This document shows positions 45,801 to 59,155 of a stretch of 64,000 nucleotides of DNA, piece after piece. The first letter of the stretch is position 1, and every line of letters starts with the position of its first letter. The stretch lies in contig NC_089795.1 in the NCBI RefSeq assembly GCF_040412425.1, forward strand, positions 76,420,163 to 76,484,162, in the 5' to 3' direction. The stretch is from Macrobrachium rosenbergii (lineage: Eukaryota > Arthropoda > Malacostraca > Decapoda > Palaemonidae). The translations under genes and the position numbers were made by a program. The notes under the pieces are model-generated. The model ran no database searches, had not been told where the DNA came from, and worked only from the letters and a program-made list of their open reading frames with translations.

Positions 45801-48800
45801 ACAATTCACTTAAATATGACATTTAGGTAAATCTTTTTTATATTTTAAAGTTTGAAAATTAACTAATTCATAGCAAACTTGTGTGTCATAATATATTTTA
45901 AAGTTTGAAAATTAACTAATTCATAGCAAACTCGTCAGTCATAAATACCCCAAATTGCAGTAGCAAAATCCCTCTTCAGTATTTGGGCTATGTCTGATTT
46001 ATGGGTTTCTTAGAAAAATTTATTATGAAAATTTAATACACTGTTCATATACTTTAAATTTGTTCATGTTGCAATGTGTACTATTTCTATTTTTGTTTGT
46101 GTTTTCATTTATGAAGTGTTCACACATGCACGTGACTTATAAATAAGAATGTCATTTTGTTCATTTATACATTATAAATGTTAGTAATTAGTATTATTAT
46201 GATGAATCAAATGCTATATTCAAGTGAAATACTATAGTTGACAATTTAAAAGGAGTGGGTGAGAGAGGTTAAAGGTAGCTTGCTTTTGGTTTTATTAATC
46301 AAGGAGAGGGATATCCTGCTTTCATTCTAAATGTATTTACTTAGTAGAAAAATGGTATAACTTGGATCAAAATTGCAAACATGTTTCTAATCAAATGAAT
46401 GTTTGTAAACATGATTTTTGCTCTTAACACACCAAATAATTTTCTTAGCTCACAAGGCTAATTAATGATTGTTTGAAAAAAGGCTCGGTTCACCAGTCAT
46501 GAACTAGCACTGCAGTACTGTGCTGTATTTTTTCTATTATAATAGGCCTTGTCAGTATTTCAGTCATGAATATAGTACAGTAATAATGTATTAATATTGT
46601 TACTGTAAATACAGTGTACATACAGCCGTAGCGGTTTCTTTGTGAGTCATGGGGTTTTTTTGCTGCCATCTAGTATGGCTTCATGTAACTTAAGATTTGC
46701 ATTTTCAGGGGAATCTCCCATATTTGGTTTTTAAGGTTAAGCATCACTTTAAAAACTAGTCCATGTCTTAAGACATAATCCATAATTCTGAGCCCACTCC
46801 ACATTTTAGGAATTTTCCATGTTAGGAGAATATACTGTACTTTGATGTCGAAGTTCCAGTCTCATGATGGGCTGGCACCACCACCACCACCTCCATCCCG
46901 TTTTAAGGTTTTTTCGCAGCCAGTTGTCTGGACTACTTGAAAATTTAATGCTCTTTGCTGTCGGCATCTCAGGATCCATTGGCACGTGCACAGTTCTGCC
47001 AGCATCAGATGATTTACATTTTAATTGGCAATGAAGTGTTTGTGGTTTGTGAAGGCCGTAAATTATGGCTGATGTAAGTAAAAGGTTTATGTGAAAAAAT
47101 TATTTTAAAAAATTACATCTTTGGAAATTTCATTGGTGGATAAACTAAAAGATAGAGGACATTTCAATAATATTGGACTAAATTATGTAATTATTGAAAA
47201 TTGGCAGGATTTTTAATCGTATTCTTATAAGGTAATTGGTGTCAAAATGATATAATTTTTAGGAAAAACCCAGCAAGAGAAACTGCAGTTGGTAGTGGTG
47301 TCCAAGTATGTAATATTTTCTATGTATACTTCAAGGTATTGGTATGCATAGAGCTGAATAAATTGGCTCTGCAGTTCCCTTGATAGGTATTTGTGGTAGA
47401 ATACTTTGTGGTTTTGCCCAAGTGTGCTGTATGACTGGCACTTCCTAAGTTGTCCTGATTTTATTTTTCTGGTAGTGTGAATCCTTCATCGTATTTGCAG
47501 TGTTAGTTCTGAAACTTTATGGAGGTGGAGTGAAGGAAAAAGCATTTACAGTATACTTTTAGTAAAAAAATATATATATAATTGTTGGTGCTGTAGGAGT
47601 CAGCCAGCAGAGTGGTCCTGGAAGACTAGATTATTTGACATTTGTGGACTGTTGGCTTCCTGAGAAATCAAGTGGAATGTTGGTAATAGTATGGGTTTTC
47701 CTTAAGTCGGACAAACTTTATCATTTAGAACGTGGTATGTACTGATACAAAACACTAAACAGGCAGTTCTTATTTTAAACCAGGGTGCTCGGTCAACTGC
47801 TGGAAATATATTTAGTGCAGAGTGTATGTTTGTCAGTTTTAATGAATTGGAAATATGTACTGGTAAACCATGCTGAGTGAAATCAGCTAGTATTTTTTAT
47901 AATAACTAAAATCACAAATTGTTATCTTCTGTGTACGTGCAGTGACAAACCACCTAATTTTATCAATCCCATGATGTCCAAAAAGATTAGTGAGCTAAAT
48001 GCTGTTTAATACACACAAAATAAGTTTTTCCAATCCATGAAAGAGTACCTGTCACCCTTGTCTTACCAAATGTATACATTTTTCACATGGTGCTCTCTCT
48101 TCCTTAGTTGAAGTTGGTGATTATGTTTATGGTTCTCACTTAACACACCTTCATGTGATTAGTGATTACCACTCTATCCTTCAGCCTTCGCTCTGATCAT
48201 CAGTCTGGATTCCTAATTCAAGATCTGCTAGAATTTACTTTTCTTTGATTTACAGGACCCATGTGGTACCACAAGGAGATATTCAGTTCTAATAATGATA
48301 CATGGTCACTTGTTTATTTGCATCATGCCTTCTTTTGCTGGTTGTACCTTTCAAGTATATCAGCATTTACGTTTTTAATAACTTGTAGACTACATTTTTG
48401 GTAGCAAAGTTTATCACGGCGATTAATTCCATAGCAGGTGTTTTTCTGAAATTCAAAAGATTTTTTATGCTCGAAGCCCATGCAAAAGAGCTGTTTTCAT
48501 GCCCTGTAAACATATATAAACCTCTGAACCTTTGACCATGTTGAACAATTGACTGCATAGTTATGCAGTAGTTCCAAGAACTCTTTGAGTAGTACTGTAT
48601 AAGTAATAACTAGAACAATCTAATTTTTATTAGTAAAATGCTTATTTCAAAAGAAATAAACAAAAACTACTAGGTAATCATCTCTTGCAGTAACCTATTT
48701 TTATATGCCCCATAATTTCTTTGCATAGAGCATGAGCTTCCATGTTGGGATATTGTCGTCCCTACAGTAGATCATTTTTTGCCACCACAAGTAGGAAAGT

Positions 48801-49940
48801 TCACTAAAAACCACTCGAGGTGAATAAAAGATGACTATAATGTGCCTTATGAATTAGTATTCATATTCTTTACTTAACTCTCAAGTGTTTGAAACCACTG
48901 GGAGGAAGAATGCCATTGACATCGGGTGAATACAGCTATCACAAATATAAATGTATAGTATGCAAGTGTGACATCTTGTTTTATGGCCCAGGTTTTAAAT
49001 TAATCCTACCGTTACTGAGGATCCTCCTTTAAGGTTAAATACCTACTGTTGTTGAAAATGTGGATACCGAAGATTATTACACATTTTCTATTTTAGCCTC
49101 AGAATTGAAACATGTTCATTATAACTTTATTTGTATCAGTTCTGTATGGAAGGTAGGTGCATGGGGTTCAGGTTTTTGCAAAACATAAGAAAAAAAGTTA
49201 AAAGGTCAGATGGAAACAGAATTTTCAGTGCTTTAAAAGTGACAAATTAGCAAAACAGATTTTCAAGTGAAATCTTTATATGTGGAAGTTGAAAGTCTAT
49301 GAATGTAAAAATGCCTTGTGTGCAAGAAAAAAAAAGTCCCAGCATAATTTTAAGTTGTAGATTATGAGTGCTTTTGTTATAAGTAGTGATTCAGTTGGTT
49401 TAAAAGTTTTGAATCAAGTAATGATAAAAAAATCTGTAATATGCACCACAGCTTTCCAGGCTTCAAACAGATAATTATAGCTTGAAAATGAAGAGCCACC
49501 TCAGATCCCTTCACCATGACCTTATATTAATCTGATCCTTTCTTCATTGGACATGTAGTTATATAAAGATATAAATAAGTGATTCATCAGCTTTGAATGA
49601 TTGAAACTCACATATCAAATCTAATCTCATTGCCTGTCAAGGAGATAACTAACAAATTGATTTTAAATTTGAATCCAATTCTCTCCAGTATTGAAACTTC
49701 AACATCCCTAGATATTATGCAGTCTGACTGTCCAGTTAACTTTTCCTGTTACAATATAGTACAGTATCTAGACTACTCATGCCTGCCCCTCTGAACCTCT
49801 TGGCAACTTGCAGTTATACACTCAAGGTTTAGAGGTTCATTCAACATTAGTGTATGGTTATAAGTCTGAATCTCCTATGCCTTTATTGTACATGTTGCAA
49901 AAACATGTGGGTGCCAAGTACTTAACAGTACTCTTGTTTT
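42855..49940. other. Intergenic or intronic, no gene seen
   Basis: AT-rich sequence. It contains a 55-bp tandem duplication at about 45840-45950 (attttaaagtttgaaaatta). Open frames are short and unrecognised. No RNA gene or transposon was identified. Confidence 0.45.
45838..45950. repeat. ~58-bp tandem duplication
   Basis: Two copies of attttaaagtttgaaaatta...ttcatagcaaact differing at a few positions. Confidence 0.9.
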
Positions 49941-50207
49941 AGCAGTAGAGCTGTTGCTTTTTAAGGTTATGGAAAGTATACTCCCACACTGATTAGACCC
50001 ATTTTATTGGTAGAACTGTTGCTGTTTAAGGTTGTAGAAAGTTATACTCCCACATGGATTAGACCTATTTTATCAGTAGAACTGCTATTGCTTAAGGTTA
50101 TAGAAAGTATACTCCTACACTGATTAGACCCATTTTATTAGGAACTGTTATTTAAGGTTATAGAAAATATACTCCCACACTGATTAGACCTATTTAAGTT
50201 GGAGGAT
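49941..50207. repeat. ~63-bp minisatellite, four copies
   Basis: Four adjacent units contain tttaaggttatagaaagtat and ctgattagacccatttta with moderate divergence and small deletions. The last is shorter. Confidence 0.9.
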
Positions 50208-52901
50208 TATTCCTGAAACATTTCTACAGTTAATTGAATATTAATTTATTAAGTTAAGCAGGGTAATATAAATATGGATAAACTTTGAATCCATTTTCAT
50301 TGCCAAAGACCACTCTTGAAATTTTGTTGTCTTTAGCTTTGTTTCCCTTCTCTTGCCAATTGAATAATATTTCAAGATAAACTCACATACCTAGTTACCC
50401 ATTGTAAAAGATGCACGTTATGTTTGATAATATATGATTCAGGACATTCCTGATTTCAGTCATGTTAACATCAAGTTTTGGACACAACTTCCTCTTAGAA
50501 ATGTCAGATCTTCAACATTGCATATAACTATGAAAAGAACAAACCCTTTTGGATGTGTCCTATGAATACTGAGAATTATATTTAGATTGGTTAAATTACT
50601 GTGACAACATATACTCAGATAATTGGGTAGTCTCCTGTCCTAATTTACTTATAAATAATTATCCTTTGTTAAGAATTATGGGAATTCTTCTGCCATTTTG
50701 CTTTTACGTTTTGACACTTCTCACACGAGGTTTTGAAGCCAAACTCCTTGCAGGTCCTTTGACATGTTCAGGTTAGCTGGTCTTTGATAATCACATCCCT
50801 TCTTGTTCAGCTCCCTTTGAAGCTTGTTTTCAACATTTCTTAATCTTGTAATGTATCTGATTATTTTTTAAATAGAGGAGGCAGAACATGTTTTGTATTC
50901 AAGTATTCCTGCTTTTTTGCTGGCTGTCCTTTACAGAAGCAAGACTGCTACGCAGCTTTTTTATCCTTGAGTTTTGATTCATGTTCGGAAAGGAAGACGT
51001 GTTAAATGTATAGATTCCCCAAAGGTGGGCACATGTTGCTAGTTTTACAGGAGAGAGTTACTGTGAAGACGAAACACCTAACTAAATTGCATAGATTTGT
51101 GTAAGGGACAGTTGAGTAAGGTTTAAAGTTTTGACCCATAATGGGATGAATTGTGTAATAGCTTGATCTCATCAGACGTTCTGAGTTTAACCTTCTTAGA
51201 ATCTTGTTGGTCAGTGACTTCCAGTCCCTTCAGTGTAGTTGACATCAGAATAAAAAACACAGACCAGAAATCCATGAAGCTCTGGCTGATGTCATCTTTG
51301 AAATTGACAGTCCATATCCTCATAGAGTTAGGAAGTTGGTGGCAGCTTAGAAGCTCCATGCTGAAGACTTCTGAGCTGTAATTTACTTGGGTATAAGACT
51401 GTTTCTCTCGTTGAAGGCTACTTTCTCAGCGTAGTCAATAATTGTAAATAAGCAGAGAATTAGGTAGCTCCATTAGCAACTGAAGTTACCCCAGTTCAAT
51501 CTTATGCACTTTGATGCTAGGTGACAATTTGAAAGTAAGTAGCACCATTGATTCTGTGATGAGGAAGGGATGGTAATTTTGTCTTGAAAATAAATTGCTT
51601 ATTTTTCAAACATTATCTCCCATGAAACAATAACTCCAAGGCTGCAAGACATGCATGGAGGTGCCATGTAAGTGCCACCCACAAGAAATTAACACCATGA
51701 CATTCTTCGCTTCAGTCTTGATTTTGACATAGATACCAAACTTTCATCTGTTCACCCCGGTAATTCAGCATAAGAAAGAGGGTCAAGGGAGAGAGTTTAT
51801 AGGAGTATTTTATTCAAATATCAACTTCCTTTTTTATGTAAAATGCCATCTTCCTAGCTGGAGAGTGGCATTTATGAAATATTACCAAAGTTGCTCACCA
51901 AGTCTGAAAAGATTATACTCTGTAAATTTTAGATAAGGTGACAAACTACTTGGTGTTTGTTGGCTGGATTAGAACTGTTTTGTGTGAAAGTTAGAACTTC
52001 AGCATATAGCTTAAATTTTCATACTCAATGATTATAATTAGTAAACTGCTGTACATTTGTATTTGTGGAACATGAAGTATTTCAATTTTATATTAGGTGT
52101 TAATCTAGGAATTCAAGGGTTCTTTCAATTTTTGTTTAGATGGGTTACTTTTTTTTATTGATAATACTTTTTGTAGGCTATCTTCTTGGCTTTGCAAATT
52201 TGTATCTGTGAGGAAGTTGGGTAGAAAAAGTCTTTCAGGCATGTCTGATCTCAATATTGTAGTACCCTGGTTTTTAAATAAGCATTTAGCACCTATTGTT
52301 CTTGGTCTTCATAACTGGATAACGAAGTCTGAGTTATCAGTACAGTACTGAAAAATGCACAAGTTAAATACAGTAATTAATTTTGTTCACCCATTTGTGA
52401 ACAATACAGAAATATGGAAAATAAGTAGTAGAAAAAATAATGGTACATGGTACTTGATTTATTTTAAGCAAAGAATACCTGTGCATGGATAATAAGGTTT
52501 AGAATGTAAAAATTTTGGTTTCAGATTATTTGAATTGATAATAGAAAATTATCAGTTTTATATTATGAACTAATAATTCTCTTGTGAAAAAAGGATATTT
52601 TTTATGTAGAGTATGCTTTGAATCCAAATAGTTGTCAAGGCAGTATTTTACCTTTCACAGTAGATTCTCAGTTGTCTTGAAGCAGTCATTATAAGACCTT
52701 TGGGATGAGATTCATTGTAAGAGTCCAAAAGCCCATGCAGTTTTTAATTCAGATTGTGAATTTGTTGTGGTCTTGGTGTTGTATCGTTCAGTTGGCAGAA
52801 AATGCATCCATGGAAGTTAATCTTGGGAGATCGTCCAGCATTTTGACAAACTAGAACAAAGTTGCTGCCAGTGCTCGAAGTGTTGAAAGTTTATTCTTCA
52901 A
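50208..52901. other. Intergenic, no gene seen
   Basis: AT-rich sequence. A ~78-codon frame on - (51123-51359) and an overlapping + frame (51151-51381) look less random than neighbouring frames, but I recognise no family. It could be a fragment of a retroelement or pseudogene. Confidence 0.35.
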
Positions 52902-53195
52902 TGGGGTAATGCTGTCAGTGCACCTCACACCATGCACTGTAGGCAGTACTTAAGGTTTTTTGCAACGTCCCTTCAGCCCCTAGCTGCAACCCCGTTCATT
53001 CCTTTTATGTACCTTCGTTCATATTCTCTCTCTTCCATCTTGCTATCCACCCTCTCCTAACACTTGTTTCATAGTGCATCTGCAAGGTTATCCTACTGTT
53101 ACACCTTTCAAGGCTTTCTACTCTGTTTCCCTTTCAGTGCTGAATGACCTCAGGTCCCAGTACTTGTCCTTTGGCCTAAATTCTATATTCAATTT
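52902..53195 (+). repeat. Short interspersed repeat family A, copy 4
   Basis: Near full-length copy with ggtaatgctgtcagtgcacc at the left and tcctttggcctaaattctat at the right. Confidence 0.85.
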
Positions 53196-53639
53196 ATTCT
53201 TTGATAAAAGTTGGCCCATGGACTGTAATATTTTGGTTATTAGATTTTTTCATGAATATGAACAAAGGTAAAATTTATCACTTTCAGAATATAAGGATAT
53301 AAAAGTCTGGGTTATAACTTTTTTCCAAGCAGGTAAAAGTTATGCATAAATCTTCCATTGCAGGGATCCAAAGTGTTGGTAACGTATGTAAGTGTAGTCT
53401 CAAGTTTTGTCAGGCAAAGGAAAGGTAACACTGGCTAGTAACAAGAGAAAATTATAGCAGTTTACCTTGGTGTAAAATGAGATTTTATATGTGGACAGTG
53501 AAGTTGAATAACACTAAACGATGTTATTTGGTTAGTTACTGCTCTGTTTGGTACTGTGAATATTGAAGTGTTTGGCAATAGCATACATTTTAAGATCATA
53601 GACATTGTCATCATGCATCAGTTAGCTTTTTAGCTTTTC

Positions 53640-54420
53640 CTTAAATGGGGTTTGACGTTAAGTGTATTTTCTCCCTTGTGCCTATCTTGTGCACTTTATG
53701 CTTGAATTTCCATGAGATCCAATTCTTCTTAGACCTTCCTACAGGTCTGTTTTCCAAGCACCGTACATCACATTTCTGTGTCCCACACTCATTCTTATAC
53801 AATGCAGTCTTCCCGTTATACTTGTCCCATAATATTTAACATCACGTCGTCACTTTCCAAAATCTTCATTTTGTTTGTTATTGGCCATGTTCTCTCTGTA
53901 CAGTATAGTACAGGCCTACCTTACGTATCATAAGTCTTTGCACTCTACTAACTGGATGTTGTTATGCAGTGACTCCTAGCTATTTCTCCATTTCATCTTA
54001 GCGCAGGTATACCCTTTTCATACTACCCTCTTAATTCCTGTTTCACTGCCTAGTGTCCCTAGGTAACCAAAATGTTTTACCTATCCTAACACGTGTATAA
54101 CTTCCAAAGCTTGGTTCTCCACTTCCTACTCTTCCCTGTTGGCTCTTTAGTATATTTTTAACATCGAAAATCTCATTGTATATGTAGTGCAGTAATCCCA
54201 AACACCTCAGTGAAACCCTTTAGTACTTTTGATACATGGAACTGTGGGTTCATCCTCTCACACCTTTCCCGTTTGTTTCAATTCCAGCTTGGTTTTATTT
54301 ATATTGATTTTGAATCCTATCTTCATGACTTCTTTCTCAGGCTATTTAGACCACTCCAGCTGAAATTATTTATTTTTGTAGATAGTTACATGGTATTGGG
54401 AACATGGTGTAGGGCTTGTT
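53640..54420 (-). mobile_element. Decayed LINE reverse-transcriptase C-terminus, antisense
   Basis: The - strand reads 'HFGYLGTLGSETGIKRVV' (about 54080-54030), corresponding to the F.YLG..L......V block after the LINE catalytic region. It continues with 'KMKWRNS', like the W.KWRE block. A similar 'FCYPGDTGL' block occurs in the LINE at 28.9-31.5 kb, so these may be related families. Frames are broken throughout. Confidence 0.6.
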
Positions 54421-55867
54421 GACATTTTCAAGAGTCTATGGAGATAATTAGTAAACTTTTTTAATATTGGTGTTTACTTATCAAGTTGATTCTGTGTAAT
54501 GCAACGCAGTTTTTTGATATATAAAATAAAGAAAAAAGTTGAAACTCGTTGCATATACCAAAAGAAGTGCATGAGCTACATAGCAATTTGGGTAACAAAT
54601 AATTCATTTAGTTGAGACAGAAATTTTCCTTTGGAACAGCTAATGACTCTCTTTATTTCATATATACAGGTTGACAGTAACTAGTCTGGGATCACTGTGG
54701 TGAGGAATCCTGGATGACTGATTACTGATGATTTATGCAAAGTAAGTTGATTTAAAACATTTTGGTACAGTTGCCCTTGGGAAGATGGCAGCGTCTGCTG
54801 CCGTGGCGCTGTATCCAGAAAAAACATGGTATATTTTAACGAGATTTTGATTACAGGAAGCGTGAAAACCGCTGCAAGTTATTTCAGAACTGCTGGAACA
54901 TTGCCTTGAAATCCTACTCGACATATTGATGTTGAGTTTAAATATATGAACATTGGTTTACGAATAAAAACATTTACCTATTAAAGGAAAGTTTTATTCC
55001 CTTGGATGATTTGCTTTCTTGAGTAACTTCTTTTGGTTTACAAGATCTTTTTCTATATAATGATGATGGTAACTGTTGGACAAACTGCTTGTCAGTCGAT
55101 TTCGAATGTTGGAAAAAGTCACTTAACAATAGGAGGTTTTTTTGATGTGGAGTATTACAATCGTTTTCAGTTGGTTTTTACGTTGAGAAACATTTGAAAA
55201 ATAATGGAACAACAAAACTACTGTATAAGAATTTGATGAGTATGGTAGTCGCCCATGTGTTTAGATTGCTAAAGGTCAAAATAATTGTTGGAAATATTAT
55301 GTAATGTTTGTTTTTTTTTTCTTATAAGAAAGAAACAGTCATGATCTTAAGGTTTGTGAAGTGTGTTTTTGTGTGTAGTTCAGATGCAGTGTGTTTTGTG
55401 GGCCAGTTCTGTAGGAATGTTGAATTTGCAACTCGCTCACACACTAACATTGATCGGCAGTCTTTGAACTTGGTTTTGTAATGAATGTATTGTTGGTAAC
55501 GCAGCTTTGAGAACAACAATAATTGAACAGCTAACGAGACGCAAGCGTTCGGTCTGATAGAAGTATCAATTTTATATGATTTAAAAAAAAACGCTAACCT
55601 CTTGAAATTCCAATGTCGGCCATTTTCCAAGATGGCTGATACATGACATGCGACGAATGCCGAGATGCACACGAGTGTAAGTTGATTATGGGACAGTTTT
55701 GAGGCAATTTTTCCATGGTGATGCTAAATTTGAAATGGAAATATAAGTAACGTGGGGATTAACCCAAAACCCACTTGACTAAATCAATCAATAAGAACCA
55801 CAGTTTGGAGAGCAGCTTGGTTCATTCTCAACCATGTACACCATCTAACGTTGTGTTGTGCTCGCAG
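54421..55867. other. Intergenic or intronic, no gene seen
   Basis: AT-rich with two locally GC-richer spots, aagatggcagcgtctgctgc (54783) and ccaagatggctgatacatga (55627). These resemble YY1-type motifs at some promoters, but no first exon with a donor follows either. Confidence 0.4.
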
Positions 55868-55995
55868 CTTTTAGAAATGGGTCCAAGGACAATCCAGACA
55901 ATTTTCCACCTTTCTTTCCACCATCCCCTCTTGGAAGGACAATAAGGTTCTGGATGACTAGGAAACCATCATTGGTTCCATTGCATTGTGCATAA
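55868..55995 (+). CDS. Candidate terminal exon, unknown
   Basis: After an acceptor-like gttgtgctcgcag, an incoming phase-1 G gives a 42-codon frame, AFRNGSKDNPDNFPPFFPPS and on to LHCA, ending at TAA 55993-55995. The proline-rich composition is unlike the AT-rich background. The phase matches the candidate exons at 42.7 kb and would allow an alternative Nova/Pasilla C-terminus. No homology is recognised, so this is inference only. Confidence 0.2.
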
Positions 55996-58415
55996 ATATG
56001 AAAACTGTCAAGTTAAACAAACTGAAAGATATAAAATGATGAAGCTAGATCATATAGTGTGTAGAATGTGGGATTACGTTTCGCCAATTTCCAATCACTG
56101 CTTGGTGAAGAAACGCACAAATGATGGTAGATAGGACTGTAGAGAAAATTTGGAAGGGGAGATGAGATCCACGAAACTCCTTGACGCATTAGTGTAGGGG
56201 GTAACAAAAGCTGCTCTGGACTGGTAAGTTGTTTACACCCCGAGGGATTGAAAGTGAGAAATATGAAGGCAAAGGAAGCAATAAAAAAAGTAGCCCTGAA
56301 ATGCTTATTGCTTAGCATCTAACCTTGACATTTCCAAATCAATTTTGATTGATGTTCGGTGATGCGTTTTTAACCTTGAGCTAAATATACGCTTCCTCGA
56401 AAGTTCATATTTTTCTGTTTAAATTTTCGTTTGCGCTATAGCACTTAGCTACTTGGTATATGTTGTTGGCAACCATGTTATTAATTCTAGCTGAATACAC
56501 CATGGAGCCTTAGGAAACACTAACCTTTTTTATCGGATTTTTTTTAGTCGCCTATTTTAAGAAATGGCACAGGGAATTTAGAGAGGATTATCAAAAATAT
56601 ATGAAAATTAAATCAGAGAGAGAGAAGGGCAGAAGGAAAGAGAAACTACTGGAAATGAAAACTTAACATGCGAGTAAACGTTTACTTATTTCGGGTTGAC
56701 TATAGAACCCTAATTATAAAGTGAGGAAATCTACAACAGCAAGTCTTACTCATTTCTTGTTTACAACCTCCCCTGTCTCTGTTGCATGTCTAAGGTATCT
56801 TTCCCCTTTATGCCAGTTCTTTTCTTCCTACATTTCCCCTCCAGTCTTTCTGGCAGTGTCCTGGATGCCAGTGTTCCTAAAGTGATGAAGGGTTGTGGTG
56901 CCAGCATGAAGTGACCTGCTTCTTTGCTGTATCTCTCAACTGTTTCTTGTTAGTTCAGTCGTTTATGTGTGTGTTAGCTGTTTAATTTGTTTTTTTATGC
57001 GTCACTTCGATGTCGTCTTGATCGTAGACAAAGCAATTAATAAGAGGAAACTCGATGAGGAGGTAATGGGCTTAGTCAAGGTCTTGATCTTGGGTTTAGT
57101 ATTGACTTCACGAAAAAGTGAGCATTTTAATGGTTTAGATTTGCTTTGTGTATAGAAGATAGAAAGTTCATAAATATTTGGAACCCTTGTCTTAAGTGTA
57201 TTTCAAAACGTAAATAGGCGAAATTCTAACGTTATTATTGTGTAATCTCTTCTACATTACTTTCATGCAGAGGCTTATGAAACTTGGTACTGACACTTGA
57301 CTTAAAATATTGTTTGGTGGATTAGGTTAAATGACTTAACTCGGATGAAGAACAAAATGGGCAAGCTAGAGGAATATTAGGAAAAAAAAAGTCATTACCA
57401 TTAGAAAGGGTGCCTATTGTTTTTGCAATTTTGTTAATGCTTTGGATACATCCTTGGCCGTAATGAACAACTTGGTTGGTGTGAGTACAATGCGTAAAAG
57501 TAGGATCCACGAAAAAAATATTTTGTACTCATAACACAATGTAATGTCCATGAATGCATACACATAGTACACACCTCAAGCTTTAGTGTAGATGTTGAAT
57601 ACGGATGTAAGAAAAATTTGTAGATATACTGTTTAGTGGGGTTGGATTGAAATGGTGAATATAAATGCAGTCAGGACGATGTGGTAAAGACTTACCATTG
57701 AGGTGATCTGTGGTTACATGAAAATGAAGAATGTTTGACTGGACGAAAAGGTTTGTAACTGGAAATGTCGGCTGAAACTGAAGACCAAAATGTATTGGTT
57801 AGGTGGTGTCTGGACGGAAGCAAGATTTGAATCCTTTGCAAAAGCTAGTATACAAACGGAGCAATATAGGCTAGTTGTCACTGCCTTGTTCGTTATCTTC
57901 TCTGATTAATCCCTAGTCAAGGTCGCTGTTTTAAGTGAACCACTCCCGGCTGATTCTATCTTGAACGGCTCATTTCATATTAGGTTTTGGAACATGGTTT
58001 ATGGATGGATGGCCTTTCTGACAACAATCCCCCGTCCGGCCAAGCTTATGACAACAAGAGCTGGGCTCCCTTGTCCATTAAATGCAAAGCCAATGTGTAC
58101 TGCATCTAAATTAAGCGAGGAATGTCTTTCATCGTATACAATAAACGTCTTTCATATCGTACAAAGGTTTCAAAGTCTTCCAAGGAAATGTCATGGCCTT
58201 CAGTAGACCAGTGAAAAATTTAGGCAATTAGACAATCTGATATTTTACAGTTGCTTTAAACTGTCTTAAAGATAAATTACATTTTAATTTGATTATAGGA
58301 ATTAATGTAACCGTCTTTTCCTGTGGATGAACACAGAAGGGCATGGACTAGCAATTTCATCCCTACAAACACTCAGTGTGAACCAAAACGTTAGCATACT
58401 TTACAGCAACTCAAT

Positions 58416-58420
<5 letters not shown>
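55996..58420. other. Intergenic, no gene seen
   Basis: AT-rich sequence. Several 60-100-codon frames (for example 56013-56318 on -, 57961-58206 on +) have no recognisable domains. Confidence 0.4.

Positions 58421-58511
<91 letters not shown>
58421..58511. repeat. (TA)n microsatellite
   Basis: About 90 bp of TA dinucleotides. It produces a Tyr/Ile-rich frame on both strands. Confidence 0.98.
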
Positions 58512-58514
<3 letters not shown>

Positions 58515-58700
58515 GTGTATGTACAGTAGGTATGAAATATCTTTGAGTTCTGAATGAACTAAAGCTGACATTCGCTCATACAAAGTATCCTAAGCAGTAA
58601 CAAAAGACCTAAATTGTGGGAAAGATGGGATAATGAGGCGTCTGTTCCTTAAATGACTTATTCCCTATTTTTGCATTTGTGAAGTGTCATCAGAATCTGT

Positions 58701-58708
58701 CATCATCA

Positions 58709-58754
<46 letters not shown>
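58701..58754. repeat. (ATC)n(ATT)n microsatellite
   Basis: A short ATC run followed by about 15 ATT units, immediately before a LINE-like 3' UTR. Confidence 0.95.
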
Positions 58755-58756
<2 letters not shown>

Positions 58757-58779
58757 TTGTAGGTTTCTTGTTATTATTG

Positions 58780-59155
58780 GTCTTTTTACTTTTTTATTAT
58801 TAATGTGATTAATATTGTAGTTTTGAAAATTTCAGTATTCGTATTTAATCTTCTGGACCTGACGTCTGTGACCACCTAAGGTCCCCAGCCGGAAATTAAT
58901 CGTCTGCAATCTGTATTTTTAATTGTTATCGTTTTTAATATTTTTACTGTACTATTATTTTCCATATAATTACTGTCATTACCATTATTATGAATTCTAT
59001 TTTTTCTACTTCTTCAGCAACTGTGTGGACACTGACGACTATTATTTTTATCATGTTACCTTGTGTATCTTAGATTGTGTGTATTGTTTTTGTACATTCC
59101 ATCTATATGACCCTGAGCCGCAGTAAAGGATATTATTATTATTATCATTATTATA
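58780..59155 (+). mobile_element. LINE 3' UTR-like fragment
   Basis: Ends atgaccctgagccgcagtaa followed by an ATTATT tail (59130-59155). A '...GAGCC.(C)A(A)TAAA..ATTATT' ending is common on LINE tails in invertebrates. No polymerase coding sequence remains. Confidence 0.5.

Noticed and set aside
49941..50207. Regularly spaced repeats that might suggest a CRISPR-like array
   Set aside because: Units are directly adjacent with no unique spacers and the genome is eukaryotic. It is a minisatellite.
54783..54850. Possible first exon starting aagATGGCAGCGTCTGC
   Set aside because: The frame stops after 21 codons and has no usable donor before the stop.
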